Shown: positions 1 to 9,705, numbered from the stretch's first letter. The stretch: DNA of 64,000 bases from Planctomycetota bacterium (GCA_029259715.1 JAJDEP010000016.1:124001-188000), one strand, 5' to 3'. Notes: generated from the sequence alone by a model not told the origin. Program-made: numbers and translations.

Positions 1-675
1 CGCGGTGGCCGAGAAGTGCAGCTCGAAGTCGCCGAGCTCCTGCAGCATCTCGGCCTGGTGCCGGTGGCCCGTGGGCGCGAAGGAGCGCATGGACCCCGAG
101 CGCTCGGGGTGGTGGGTGGCGCCACTGGAGCGGCTGCCGCCCTCGGACGAGCCGACCTTGACCTCGACCACCGCGCGGGTCACCGCGCCCGAGCGCACGA
201 GCGGGGCCAGGGCCAGGTTGGTGGCGGTGGCGTTGCAGCCCACGCCGCTCGCGTAGCGGGCGCCCACCAGGGCCTCGCGATGGAACTCGGGCAGCCCGTA
301 GACGAAGCGGTCGAGCCACTCGGGGGCCGGGTGGGGCTCGCCGTACCAGCGCTCGTAGGCGGCGGGGTCGCTCAGGCGGAAGTCCGCCGAGAGGTCGATG
401 AGCCGCTCGGCGAGGCCGGACAGTTCGTCGATGCGCCGGGCCGTCTCGCCGTGGGGCAGGGCCAGCATGAGCACGTCCGAATGTTCCAGTTCATCCGGGG
501 AGACGAAGCGCAGCCGCGTGCGGCCGCGCAGGTTGGGGTGCACCACGTGCACGTAGCGGCCGGCCTGGCTGCGCGACACGGCCTGACCGACCTCGACGTC
601 GGGGTGGTCGAGCAGCAGCCGCAGGGCTTCGCCGCCGGCGTAACCCGCGGCCCCGAAGATGGAGACCTCAACCAT
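1..675 (-). CDS. argC: ArgC/LysY-type semialdehyde dehydrogenase (partial, C-terminus beyond window)
   Basis: NADP-dependent reductase that turns an acyl phosphate into a semialdehyde. In a LysW pathway it acts on LysW-aminoadipyl phosphate (lysine) or LysW-glutamyl phosphate (arginine). The N-terminus reads [16 protein letters not shown], a Rossmann glycine motif. The catalytic cysteine is visible in GVGCNATAT (Cys147). 225 codons are inside the window with no stop, so about a third of a usual 340-residue protein is missing. The start ATG at 675 overlaps the end of lysX by 8 bases, so the two are translationally coupled. Neighbouring lysX and lysW place it in a carrier-protein pathway rather than the free N-acetyl arginine route. 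Whether it serves lysine, arginine or both cannot be decided here. Confidence 0.88.
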   Translation of the reverse strand, partial: MVEVSIFGAAGYAGGEALRLLLDHPDVEVGQAVSRSQAGRYVHVVHPNLRGRTRLRFVSPDELEHSDVLMLALPHGETARRIDELSGLAERLIDLSADFRLSDPAAYERWYGEPHPAPEWLDRFVYGLPEFHREALVGARYASGVGCNATATNLALAPLVRSGAVTRAVVEVKVGSSEGGSRSSGATHHPERSGSMRSFAPTGHRHQAEMLQELGDFELHFSATA

Positions 676-1648
676 GGGTGGCTCCTTCCGTGGGCGGCGG
701 GGTTGTGGTGGCGGACTTCGCGGGAGCCGCAGCCGTCGCGGTTGTTGCAGCTGTCGCAGCCACCGCAGGTGTGGCGGGCGCGGACGGGAAGGGCCGCCCC
801 TCGGCCACCTCCACGAGGTAGTCGATCACCGCGCCGGGGATGTCGACGCCCGTGGGTTCGACGGAGTTCTTGAACTCGGTGGTGTAGTTGACCTCGTTGA
901 CCAGCAGGCCCCCCGGCGTCTCGAACAGGTCGACGGAGACCACGCCGCCGCCCACGGCCCGGGCGGCCGCCAGCGACACCGCCCGCATCTCGTCGGTCAC
1001 CGGCACGCCTGCGGTGGTGGCGCCCCGGGCCGTGTTGGTGATCCAGTGGTCGCTGCTGCGGGCGATGGCGGCGATGACGTTGTCGCCGACGACGAAGCCG
1101 CGCAGGTCGCGGCCGGGCTTCTCGATGTGCTCCTGCACATAGAAGATCGAGTGGTGATAGGTGCCGAGGGTGGCCTTGTGCTCGAGCACGGCCTCGGCGG
1201 CGTCGCGGTCGTTGACCCGGGCGATGAGCCGCCCCCACGAACCCACCGCAGGCTTGAGCACGGCCGGGTAGCCCAGCTCCTCGATGGCGGCCAGGGCCGA
1301 CTCGGGGGTGAAGGCCACCCGCGCCCGGGGCACCGGGACCCCCGCCGCGTGCAGCGCCGCGTTGGTGGCCAGCTTGTCACCGCAGATCTCGGCCACGCCG
1401 ACGGGGTTCACGCAGGGCACGTTCCAGGCGTCGAGCACGCGCAGGGCCGCCATGGCCCGCGAATGGCTGACGCACCGCTCGAGGATGGCGTCGTAGCCGG
1501 CGAGCGCCGCGGGCTCGCCCGCCGGATCGAGGCACAGGATCTCGCGGTCGACGTCGATGCGTGTGAGCTCGACGCCGCGGCGGACGGCCGCGTCGAGGAT
1601 CATCTTCTCCTCGACACGGATGCGGGAGTGGAGCATGCCGATGCGCAT
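668..1648 (-). CDS. lysX: LysX/ArgX-family ATP-grasp ligase (carrier-protein alpha-aminoadipate/glutamate ligase)
   Basis: ATP-grasp enzyme of the RimK/LysX family that joins the C-terminal glutamate of LysW to the amino group of alpha-aminoadipate (LysX) or glutamate (ArgX). The 326-residue protein begins [16 protein letters not shown]. It shows the ATP-grasp core in order: [34 protein letters not shown], then the Mg/ATP site [14 protein letters not shown]. Family members are usually near 280 residues; this one carries about 40 extra residues at the C-terminus made of Ala, Thr and Pro. I chose the ATG at 1648, two bases after the lysW stop, because longer readings upstream run through lysW. 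It is the middle gene of lysW-lysX-argC. LysX versus ArgX specificity is not resolved. Confidence 0.88.
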   Translation of the reverse strand: MRIGMLHSRIRVEEKMILDAAVRRGVELTRIDVDREILCLDPAGEPAALAGYDAILERCVSHSRAMAALRVLDAWNVPCVNPVGVAEICGDKLATNAALHAAGVPVPRARVAFTPESALAAIEELGYPAVLKPAVGSWGRLIARVNDRDAAEAVLEHKATLGTYHHSIFYVQEHIEKPGRDLRGFVVGDNVIAAIARSSDHWITNTARGATTAGVPVTDEMRAVSLAAARAVGGGVVSVDLFETPGGLLVNEVNYTTEFKNSVEPTGVDIPGAVIDYLVEVAEGRPFPSAPATPAVAATAATTATAAAPAKSATTTPPPTEGATHG

Positions 1649-1650
1649 GC

Positions 1651-1839
1651 TTACTCGCCCCAGTCTTCTTCGACTTCGGGCGCGAGGGCGAGCGCCACCG
1701 GGTCGAGTCCGGTGACCTCGAGCTCCACGCCGCAGTCGGCGCAAGGCAGGATCTCGTTGGCGATCACGTCGGCGGCGATCTCCACGTCGGCCCCGCATTC
1801 GGGGCAGGCGACGGTGCGGGCGGGTGAAGTGGACGTCAT
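1651..1839 (-). CDS. lysW: LysW amino-group carrier protein
   Basis: Small acidic carrier protein that protects the amino group of lysine or arginine precursors through its C-terminal glutamate. The 62-residue product has two CxxC zinc-finger pairs (Cys12/Cys15 and Cys33/Cys36) and ends in EDWGE, the diagnostic tail whose terminal Glu is the attachment point. A GGAGAG ribosome-binding site lies just upstream of the ATG. It is the first gene of the operon. Three 11-base direct repeats lie 38 to 74 bases upstream of its start. Confidence 0.95.
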   Translation of the reverse strand: MTSTSPARTVACPECGADVEIAADVIANEILPCADCGVELEVTGLDPVALALAPEVEEDWGE

Positions 1840-1876
1840 GGTTCTCTCCAGGGAACGCTGCGAATCAGGAATCGAG

Positions 1877-1913
1877 GATCGGAACAGACGATCGGAACAG
1901 TGGATCGGAACAG
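1877..1913 (-). promoter_or_regulatory. Three direct repeats upstream of lysW
   Basis: On the minus strand CTGTTCCGATC occurs three times, at 1903-1913, 1890-1900 and 1877-1887, with an exact 13-base period. A decayed partial copy follows. The block ends 38 bases before the lysW ATG. Identical repeats at such a position suggest regulator binding or a leader element; no known operator consensus is recognised. Confidence 0.5.
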
Positions 1914-2000
1914 TGGTCGAGCTGCGGTGGCGCCTGATCCGACGGAGGGCGCCGGGACCTGCGGTTTCGGCGCCTGTTGCCGGTCGCGGTCGACGCGAAA

Positions 2001-2040
2001 GGACAGGCGGCCGGAACCCTCGGGTCCCGGCCGCCTGTCC
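2001..2040 (-). terminator. Strong hairpin, probable terminator or attenuator upstream of lysW
   Basis: A perfect 14-base inverted repeat (2001-2014 with 2027-2040), with a further short ACCC/GGGT pairing in the loop. On the minus strand the stem is followed by TTTCGCG, a short U run. It may end a transcript arriving from the sigma-54 promoter or act as an attenuator in the lysW leader. Confidence 0.5.
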
Positions 2041-2207
2041 GTCAGATCAAGAGTGAACGCGACGAGGCTAGCCGGACCCGAGGGCCCGTTTGGTGCCGGC
2101 GCTGAGTTTCGTCGTGTCGGTTCTCATGATCTCGGGTCCCGCCGCGAGGCGAGACGAACCCTGGGATATCGACACGGGGTGCGCAGGTCAAGCGCGGGCT
2201 GCCACCA

Positions 2208-2256
2208 AACGAAACCGCCGGTGGTCCTCAGGGCGAGGATCACCGGCGGGTTTCGG
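2208..2256 (-). terminator. Terminator-like hairpin ending the sigma-54 transcript
   Basis: On the minus strand CGAAACCCGCCGGTG pairs with CACCGGCGGTTTCG with one bulged base. An inner stem CCTC/GAGG closes the loop, and TTTGG follows the stem. It lies about 250 bases downstream of the predicted sigma-54 start point. Confidence 0.5.
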
Positions 2257-2502
2257 TCGAGCGGAGAGGGTCGAGCGGAGTGAGCGGTGCGGCGAGGAGT
2301 GGAGTGTGGTGAGGAGTGAGGTGATGAGTCTTCGCGGAGCGCTGTGAGAGGCAGCAGGGAGGAGAGTGACCCGCGAACGTGAGTCCGACCACGGCCCGGC
2401 AAGCGGCCCATCCCGCCATCACGACGTTGATCGACCCGACGGAGCGTGGAGCCTTCCGCGGTGAGTCGACCCCCGAGCCGTGGCCGTGGTCATCTTCACG
2501 CG
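2208..2502 (-). ncRNA. Candidate sigma-54-dependent small RNA with CU-rich segments
   Basis: Predicted transcript from about 2502, roughly 12 bases past the -12 element, to the hairpin at 2208-2256. It contains three CUCCUC hexamers (complements of 2359-2364, 2311-2316 and 2294-2299) in a purine-poor, probably unpaired stretch. CUCCUC is the exact complement of a GAGGAG Shine-Dalgarno sequence. No convincing protein is encoded: a 24-codon ORF and a 60-codon ORF start inside, but neither resembles a known family. The promoter is strong evidence; the RNA itself is inference. Confidence 0.45.
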
Positions 2503-2512
2503 GGTCCCTACT

Positions 2513-2528
2513 TGCAACCGCCGTGCCA
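2513..2528 (-). promoter_or_regulatory. Sigma-54 (-24/-12) promoter
   Basis: The minus strand reads TTTGGCACGGCGGTTGCAAG, that is TGGCACG-N4-TTGCA. This matches the full sigma-54 consensus, with GG and GC separated by the canonical 10 bases. It lies 103 bases past the stop of an NtrC-family gene that has the sigma-54-contacting GAFTGA loop, and it points away from that gene into a gene-free region. Confidence 0.8.
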
Positions 2529-2588
2529 AACCGGAAAGGCCGCCGATAGGGGCTTCAGGGACACGCGGTCGCCGGGCGTGACTCGTCG

Positions 2589-2623
2589 CGAGACAGGCGG
2601 TCTCGAATCGGGACGCCCGTCTC
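2589..2623 (-). promoter_or_regulatory. Two inverted repeats upstream of the sigma-54 promoter (candidate activator sites)
   Basis: Site 1 at 2589-2605 is CGAGAC-N5-GTCTCG, a perfect dyad. Site 2 at 2610-2623 is GGGACG-CC-CGTCTC, an imperfect dyad with related GAGAC half-sites. Their centres are about 20 bases apart, near two helical turns, and 70 to 90 bases upstream of the -24 element. That is where NtrC-type activators usually bind. Confidence 0.5.
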
Positions 2624-2631
2624 TTTCCGGG

Positions 2632-4166
<1,535 letters not shown>

Positions 4167-4170
<4 letters not shown>

Positions 4171-4556
4171 GAGTTGACCTCCGCAGCGCGACCCTCGACC
4201 AGGTCGGTGACCAGGGCGGTGAGCTCGTCGCAGTCGAAGGGCTTGGTCAGCAGCCCCGACGCGCCGGCTTCACGGATCTGCAGGCGCTCGGACTCCTGAG
4301 CGAGTGCGGACAGCATGAGCACCGGCAGGTCGGCCAGCTCGGGGTCGGCGCGCAGCTCCTTGAGCACGGTGAGGCCGTCCTTGCCGGGCATCATCACGTC
4401 GCAGATCAGGGCCGCCGGGCGCGGGCCGTCGCGCAGTCCCTGGAGCACGGCCTCGCCGTCCCCGAAGACCTGGACGTCGAAGCCCGCGAAGCCCAGGGTC
4501 AGCATGACCAGGGCGGCGATGTCGCCGTCGTCCTCGGCGTAGAAGATGCGCGTCAT
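4167..4556 (-). CDS. CheY-like single-domain response regulator
   Basis: Stand-alone receiver domain of 129 residues with no output domain. Acidic residues EDD at 8-10, phosphoacceptor Asp53 in CDVMMP, a Ser/Thr-type switch in MLSALA and the conserved lysine in LLTKPFD are all present. It overlaps its neighbours by ATGA on both sides, between an Hpt gene and an NtrC-type gene. It may act as a relay intermediate or a phosphate sink in that pathway. I chose the ATG at 4556 because it matches the domain start and the operon overlap. Confidence 0.9.
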
Positions 4557-4888
4557 GACGTCACCTCCACGGGCAGCCCGCGCTGCGCGCCCTGGATGCT
4601 GGCGAGCAGCTCGTCGAGGCCGTGCACGAGGGTGGTGACGTCGCGGCCGTCCAGCAGGTCCTGCTCGACGACGGCCGCGCGCTGGGTGATCTCGGGGAAT
4701 CCGTAGGCGCCGCCCGATCCCTTGAGGGAGTGGACCGCCAGGCGGAAGGCGTTGTCGTGCCCGTCGCCGCCGGAGCGGCCGCGCAGGTCGGAGTGGAGGC
4801 GCTGGACGTTCTCGAGCACGGTGTCGAGGTAGCGTCGGCGCAGGGCGGCGAGGCGGGCCTCGCGCGCGTCGGGGGCATGGGCGGTCAT
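4553..4888 (-). CDS. Hpt-domain histidine phosphotransfer protein
   Basis: 111-residue four-helix phosphotransfer protein. The phosphorylated histidine is His53 in HSLKGSGGAYGF, a textbook Hpt motif. It sits between a histidine kinase gene and a receiver gene with ATGA overlaps on both sides. It likely takes phosphate from a receiver and passes it to the CheY-like protein or the NtrC-type regulator. Confidence 0.9.
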   Translation of the reverse strand: MTAHAPDAREARLAALRRRYLDTVLENVQRLHSDLRGRSGGDGHDNAFRLAVHSLKGSGGAYGFPEITQRAAVVEQDLLDGRDVTTLVHGLDELLASIQGAQRGLPVEVTS

Positions 4889-6474
4889 GCTGCACCTTTC
4901 GTGGAAGCGGGCGTTGCGGGGGCAGCGCTCAGGCCAAGGCGGGCTTCGATCACGGCCAGCACGTCGCGCGGGCCGGCCTCGACGGGGAGGCGCGACGCGG
5001 AGCGCACGGCCAGCTCCACGGGATCGGTGGTGTCGTCGTCGTCGTCGCGCAGGGGCCGGCCGCCGATGATCACGAAGTGGACCCGGGCCATGTCGGCGCC
5101 GCGGGCCACCCGGCGCACCAGCTCGTCGGGGCGGGCGTTGCCCAGGGCGAGCACGACCACGTCGGGACGTTCGCGGCGGGTGCGCAGCAGGACGCCGGAA
5201 GGCGAGCTGGCGTAGCTCAGGTCGAAGCGGTCGTGGGTCAGCGTGGCGCCGTAGACCGTCTGCACGAGGGGATCGGGCGTGGCCACGAGGATCGAGGTGC
5301 GCGCCGCGGTGGCGCCGGCCGTCTGCTCGTCGGCCGCCCGGGGCAGGGTGACGCGGAAGGTGGTGCCGCGGCCCGGCTCGCTGCTCAGCGAGATCATGCC
5401 GTTGAGGCGGGTGACCAGACGCTTGACGATGGTGAGCCCGAGGCCGGTGCCCTCCTCGCCCTGGACGCGTTGGTCGTCGACGCGGAAGAAGCGGTCGAAC
5501 ACGTGGGGCTGCAGGTGCGAGGCGATGCCGATGCCCGTGTCCTGGAACTCGAGCACGATGCGGTCGTGGGTGTGCAGGGAACGCACCGAGACCCGCCCGT
5601 AGTCGGTGTACTTGATGGCGTTGCTGATCAGGTTGGTGAAGACCTCGCGCAGGCGCTCCTTGTCACCCATGACGCGGGTGTGGTCGGGCACGGCGAGGTT
5701 CAGGGCGAGGCCCTTCTCACGGGCGCTGACCTGCTGGTCGTCGATGACCTCCTGAAGCAGGTCCTCGACGGCCACCGGCGTCGAGTTCAGCGGCGTCTTG
5801 TCGACCCGCTCGGCGTCGAGCAGGTCGCACACCAGCGTGCGCAGCCGGTCGACGTTGCGGCCGACCATGGTGAGCACCTCTTCCTGCAGCTCGGTGAGCG
5901 GTCCGGCCTTGCCGCCGGCCAGCACCTGCACGAACCCGTGGATGGAGGTGAGCGGCGTGCGCAGCTCGTGGCTGGCCTGGCCCAGCATCTCGTCCTTCAT
6001 CTGGTCGAGCTGCGACAGGCGTTCGTTCTGGCGGAAGAGATCCTCGAACGACTCGTGCAGGTTGACGCGCACCTGCTCGACGGCCGCGGCCAGGCGACCG
6101 ATCTCGTCGTCGCTCTCCACGGTCACGGCGCTCTCGAGGTCGCCGTGGGCGAGGGCCCGCACCTGACGGCGCAGGCGCTGCAGGGGGGCGAGCACGGTGG
6201 CGCGCAGGGTCAGGGCCAGGATCGGCACCAGCAACAGCATCACGAACAGGGCCAGGACCATCTGCCGGCGCACCTGCACCGCGAGGTCGCTCTGGGGCAG
6301 GGCGGCCGGGCTCACCAGCTGCCCGCCGGCCAGGCTCGACTCCGAGGTCACCAGGTTCTCGAGGGTCAGGGCCGCCAGGTTGGCGGCCATCCCGGTGGCG
6401 AGCAGCGTGAGGGCGGCGATGCCGATCACGCGCACCGAGATGCGACGGGAGAAGAAAGAAAGGGACCGGGCCAT
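4885..6474 (-). CDS. Membrane histidine kinase with C-terminal degenerate receiver-like domain
   Basis: 529-residue sensor kinase. Two membrane segments (about 12-37 and 70-92) flank a very short periplasmic loop, followed by a HAMP domain (about 92-147). The dimerisation helix carries His169 in SHELRTPL. The ATPase part has NLISNAIKYT, DTGIGI and GTGLGLTIVK. Residues 393-515 look like a receiver by length and hydrophobic pattern. However, the phosphoacceptor position in PDVVVLALGNARP is Ala, and the acidic pocket and lysine are not conserved, so phosphate would probably have to pass another way. The ATG at 6474 gives a natural signal-anchor start; longer readings add a Pro/Arg-rich stretch. 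It is the first gene of the four-gene phosphorelay operon. Confidence 0.9.
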   Translation of the reverse strand: MARSLSFFSRRISVRVIGIAALTLLATGMAANLAALTLENLVTSESSLAGGQLVSPAALPQSDLAVQVRRQMVLALFVMLLLVPILALTLRATVLAPLQRLRRQVRALAHGDLESAVTVESDDEIGRLAAAVEQVRVNLHESFEDLFRQNERLSQLDQMKDEMLGQASHELRTPLTSIHGFVQVLAGGKAGPLTELQEEVLTMVGRNVDRLRTLVCDLLDAERVDKTPLNSTPVAVEDLLQEVIDDQQVSAREKGLALNLAVPDHTRVMGDKERLREVFTNLISNAIKYTDYGRVSVRSLHTHDRIVLEFQDTGIGIASHLQPHVFDRFFRVDDQRVQGEEGTGLGLTIVKRLVTRLNGMISLSSEPGRGTTFRVTLPRAADEQTAGATAARTSILVATPDPLVQTVYGATLTHDRFDLSYASSPSGVLLRTRRERPDVVVLALGNARPDELVRRVARGADMARVHFVIIGGRPLRDDDDDTTDPVELAVRSASRLPVEAGPRDVLAVIEARLGLSAAPATPASTKGAA

Positions 6475-6646
6475 GGAGTGCCGCGCGGAGGAGGGGAGGA
6501 GTCGCGCGCCCGGCGTGAGTCGGGACCACCGGGATGCGGGGGTCGTCGGGCGCTGCGGAAACCTATCCCCGGATCCGGCATGTGCCAAAATGAGACGGGT
6601 GAGAAGGGCTGAGATCAGGCCCTAAACACACCGATGGCATCCGAAT

Positions 6647-7465
6647 TCAGGCTCCGGCGGTTTCCGCGCCCTTTTGCGGGGGGCGGCGCCATTCCCGCAC
6701 CCACGCGGTGATCCCGGCCAGCAGGGCCAGCCCGTGCAGCCCGTACCAGAACACGGTCGCCGCGGGGTATTCGAAGGGCCGCAGGGCCGATTGGACCGCG
6801 ACGGCCATGAGCAGGGCGCCGACGGCCAGGCGGGTCATCCGGCCCCAGTGGCCGAGGGGGCCCAAGGCCAGGTGGCCGCAGATCCAGCCGAGGACCCAGC
6901 CCAGGGCGGCGCCGGCGGCGATGTCGGCGGGCCAGTGCTGGCCGAGGACCACCCGGGAGAGGCCCATCAGCATCGCCCCCGCCAGGGCGATGACGAGCAC
7001 GCCCCGGCGCGGCCAGAGCACGACGCAGAGGGCCGCGAGGGCGAAGGCCGTCGCGGTGTGACCGGAGGGAAAGGCGTTGCCGTCGTGCTGCGGGCCGTCG
7101 AGGTCGATCGATCCGGCCGGCAGGACCTCCGCGGGACGATCGACGACGAAGGCGTCCTTGGTCGCGCCGACCATGGGCGTGAGCGCGACGCCGAGGAGCA
7201 CCAGCCCCGCCGTGAGCTTCGGTGCCGCCCGGCTGAACAGCAGCGCCAGGCACACGCCGACGTAGCCGCTCGCGACCACCGTGACGTGGGACCAGAAGCC
7301 GACACCGAGCGTCGACTGGGTCGCGTGGATGGCCCGGAAGGCGCGCTCGTTGGCCGGCGTGTCATGCAGCGCGGCGGCGAGGGCCACGCCGATGAGCGGC
7401 ACGCCCCACGCGGCGGCGTGGCGCGGCGCCGTGGCCGGGCGCTGCGGGCCCCGGTGAACGGTCAA
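6647..7465 (-). CDS. PAP2-family membrane phosphatase
   Basis: Integral membrane acid phosphatase, about 272 residues with several membrane segments. It shows the three-part phosphatase signature: KDAFVVDRP, then PSGHT, then SRVVLGQHWPAD. Family members remove phosphate from lipid phosphates such as undecaprenyl or phosphatidyl species on the outer face of the inner membrane. The probable start is TTG at 7465, forming a TTGA overlap with the stop of the metallophosphatase gene. No ATG or GTG fits without running far into that gene. It is the last gene of the operon running from 13491. Confidence 0.82.
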   Translation of the reverse strand: MTVHRGPQRPATAPRHAAAWGVPLIGVALAAALHDTPANERAFRAIHATQSTLGVGFWSHVTVVASGYVGVCLALLFSRAAPKLTAGLVLLGVALTPMVGATKDAFVVDRPAEVLPAGSIDLDGPQHDGNAFPSGHTATAFALAALCVVLWPRRGVLVIALAGAMLMGLSRVVLGQHWPADIAAGAALGWVLGWICGHLALGPLGHWGRMTRLAVGALLMAVAVQSALRPFEYPAATVFWYGLHGLALLAGITAWVREWRRPPQKGAETAGA

Positions 7466-9705
7466 GGCGTGACGGCCTCCACGGCGTTGGAGGAGGCGTA
7501 GCCGAAGGGCCCGGCCGGGTCCTCGATCCACCATTGGAAGTACATGCTGAAGTCCGAGGGGATGCCGGCCGGCCAGGGGCCCCCGAGCGAGACCTCGCCC
7601 GACCCGTCGGTGACGAGCACGAGGAAGCCGCCGCCGGGTGAGGAGAAGGCGGGCACCAAGGTGCCGCCCTCCACCGGGGCGTCGAGGCGCGCGAGTCCGA
7701 AGAACAACAAGGCCGGTGACGACGGCCGCGCGGACGTCAGGCCCACGGACACCGGCGTGCCTTCCATGAGCACGCCCGACGGCACAAACTCGGGGTCGCC
7801 CGCGGTGCCGGCCAGGGCCAGGCCGAGGTCGGTCCACGTGCCCTGCACCTCCTGCTCGATGACGAACAGGTCCTGCACCGTCCCGGTGTCGTCGAGGAAC
7901 CGCCCGGTGAGGCGCGAGCGGTCGACGTCGATGACCATGGAGCCGAGGGTCTCCGTCGACAGCACCATGATCGGGTGGGGAACCGGCTCCATGTTGCTGA
8001 GCTTGCCCGAGCTGCCCGCGACGGCGTAGACCGCGCCGCTGTTCCCGAGGTGGGTCGTCTCGTAGGGGCCGTCACCGGCGGGGTTGCCGTCGCCCGTGTC
8101 GATCTGCATGGAGGGCAGCAGTTCGGTGGTCAGCCCGTAGTGCTTGTCGACCAGGTAGCTGCGCTCGTAGCTGTGGCTGTGGCCGTTGAGCACCAGGTCG
8201 ACGCCCCACGCCTCGAGCAGCGGCAGGAAGTTGGCCCGCATCTCCATCAGGATCGTTTCGGTGTCGCTGTTGTGGCTGCCCATCGAGTAGGGCGGGTGGT
8301 GCCAGAAGGCCACGATCCAGTCCTGCAGGGTCGAGCTGAGATCCGACTGGAGCCACAGCCACTGCAGGCCGCCCATGCTGCGGTCGCTGCCCGTGGAGTC
8401 GAGGCAGATGAAGTGCACGTTGCCCACGTCGAAGGAGTAGTAGGCCTCGGTGCCCGACATGACGCCGCCCGCCTGACCGACGGAGGGCATGGAGAAGATG
8501 TTGTAGTAGAGGGTGTCGTTGGTCTCGTGGTTGCCGCGGGTGGGCCACACGGCCATGCGCGTCAGCTCGTCGGCGTAGGTCTCGAACACGGCGCCCTGGT
8601 ACTGGAAGTCGTGGCCCTGGTCGTAGGCGATGTCGCCGAGCATGAGCATGACGTCGGCCGACACCCCGCCGCTGTAGCTGTCAAAGGCGTCGCGCACGCG
8701 CCGGGCGTCGGTGTTGTTGGTGCCCGAGTCGCCCAGGGCCCAGATGCGCAGCGGATCCCGCGTGCCCACGAGCGGCGGCGTCCGGAAGGAGAAGGGCGTA
8801 CCCTCGCCCGCCAGCGTCTCGGTGGTCGTGCCGACTATGTAGAAGTACTCGGTGTCGGGCAGCAGCCCGGTCAGCACCACCAGCTTGCCGGTGTTGGTCG
8901 AGGGGTCGTCGACGGTGTTGGTCAGCGCGCCCGGGCTCGTGCCGTACGACACGCGGCCGTCGGCGCCGGCGCTGCAGCGCCAGCGGATCTGGATGGCCGT
9001 GGGCCGGGCGATCTGCAGGTAGGGCCCCCGCTCGATCCAGGTGCCGTCGGTGCCCAGCAGCTGCACATCGAGGCTGATGTCGGAGCTGTCGACGACCCGC
9101 TGGTGCACCTCGACGGCGAGGACGTTGTCGCCCGGCACGAGGTCGGCCGGGTCGAGCGCGAACTCGGTGGCCGTGTCCTCTTCGGAGCCGCTGGCGGTGG
9201 AGTCGGCCAGGGTCAGGTAGTCGATGGGGTCGACGGGCATCTCGTCCCGGGCCACCTCGATGCCGTTGAGGTAGACGATGGCGCCGTCGTCGCGGATGAG
9301 CTTGAGGCGCAGCCCGTCGTAGGCTGCCGGGTCGACCACGTTGAAGTGGTGCCGGAAGTAGGTGGTGGGGTAGCGGTTGTCCGGGTCGGGGCCGTAGCCG
9401 ACCTCGGTGATCTCGTCGCCGTCGCCGTAGCCGATGTGCGCCGCGCCCGAGGCCCAGCCGCCGTCGGGGAAGAGCGGCGCGCGCCAGGCCGTGCCCTGGT
9501 CGCTGCCGTCGTCGAGGTAGAGCCAGGTCGCGCCGTAGGGCACGAGCACGTCGACGTTCTCCTGGTCGACCTGGGCCGTGGCCGCCGGCGTCGCGAGAGC
9601 GATGCCCAGCAAGGCTCCGAACAACGTGAGGAGTCGCGCGCCGCGATGGGGCCGAGGCTGGGCGCCGACAGTCGCGAAGCGGGTGAGCGTGCGGGCCGTG
9701 GTCAT
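7462..9705 (-). CDS. Secreted calcineurin-like (purple acid phosphatase type) metallophosphoesterase
   Basis: 747-residue exported phosphoesterase. A signal peptide ends near residue 44 (ATPAATA). A beta-sandwich carbohydrate-binding-like region follows (about 50-210), then a purple-acid-phosphatase N-domain (about 215-305). The catalytic domain shows the metal-site series GDSG, LGDIAYD, GNHE, FWHHPPY and GHSHSYER. The C-terminal 170 residues look like a beta-rich tail with no domain I recognise. It lies between a TPR-protein gene and a PAP2 gene, overlapping both by four bases. Its substrate is unknown; a role in envelope phosphate chemistry is inferred from context. Confidence 0.88.
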   Translation of the reverse strand: MTTARTLTRFATVGAQPRPHRGARLLTLFGALLGIALATPAATAQVDQENVDVLVPYGATWLYLDDGSDQGTAWRAPLFPDGGWASGAAHIGYGDGDEITEVGYGPDPDNRYPTTYFRHHFNVVDPAAYDGLRLKLIRDDGAIVYLNGIEVARDEMPVDPIDYLTLADSTASGSEEDTATEFALDPADLVPGDNVLAVEVHQRVVDSSDISLDVQLLGTDGTWIERGPYLQIARPTAIQIRWRCSAGADGRVSYGTSPGALTNTVDDPSTNTGKLVVLTGLLPDTEYFYIVGTTTETLAGEGTPFSFRTPPLVGTRDPLRIWALGDSGTNNTDARRVRDAFDSYSGGVSADVMLMLGDIAYDQGHDFQYQGAVFETYADELTRMAVWPTRGNHETNDTLYYNIFSMPSVGQAGGVMSGTEAYYSFDVGNVHFICLDSTGSDRSMGGLQWLWLQSDLSSTLQDWIVAFWHHPPYSMGSHNSDTETILMEMRANFLPLLEAWGVDLVLNGHSHSYERSYLVDKHYGLTTELLPSMQIDTGDGNPAGDGPYETTHLGNSGAVYAVAGSSGKLSNMEPVPHPIMVLSTETLGSMVIDVDRSRLTGRFLDDTGTVQDLFVIEQEVQGTWTDLGLALAGTAGDPEFVPSGVLMEGTPVSVGLTSARPSSPALLFFGLARLDAPVEGGTLVPAFSSPGGGFLVLVTDGSGEVSLGGPWPAGIPSDFSMYFQWWIEDPAGPFGYASSNAVEAVTP

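Larger units (their letters stand above)
1840..2631. other. Gene-free region between lysW and the NtrC-type gene
   Basis: No convincing protein gene is seen in these 792 bases. Read on the minus strand it contains, in order: two inverted-repeat sites, a consensus sigma-54 promoter, a CU-rich transcript candidate, a terminator hairpin, a second strong hairpin, and three direct repeats ahead of lysW. Each is listed separately. A 60-codon reading frame at 2240-2422 is the longest on the minus strand but is low-complexity and resembles no family I know. Confidence 0.7.

Noticed and set aside
2240..2422. 60-codon minus-strand ORF in the lysW-NtrC gap
   Set aside because: Low-complexity product with no family resemblance; it lies inside the proposed RNA, so it is kept only as a note.
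6580..6600. Second sigma-54-like site upstream of the kinase operon
   Set aside because: TTTTGGCACA resembles a -24 element, but the GC of the -12 element is missing at the right spacing.
5077..6612. Long reading frame opposite the histidine kinase gene
   Set aside because: GC-rich shadow. The opposite frame has full kinase domains and operon overlaps; the antisense product is low-complexity and matches nothing.
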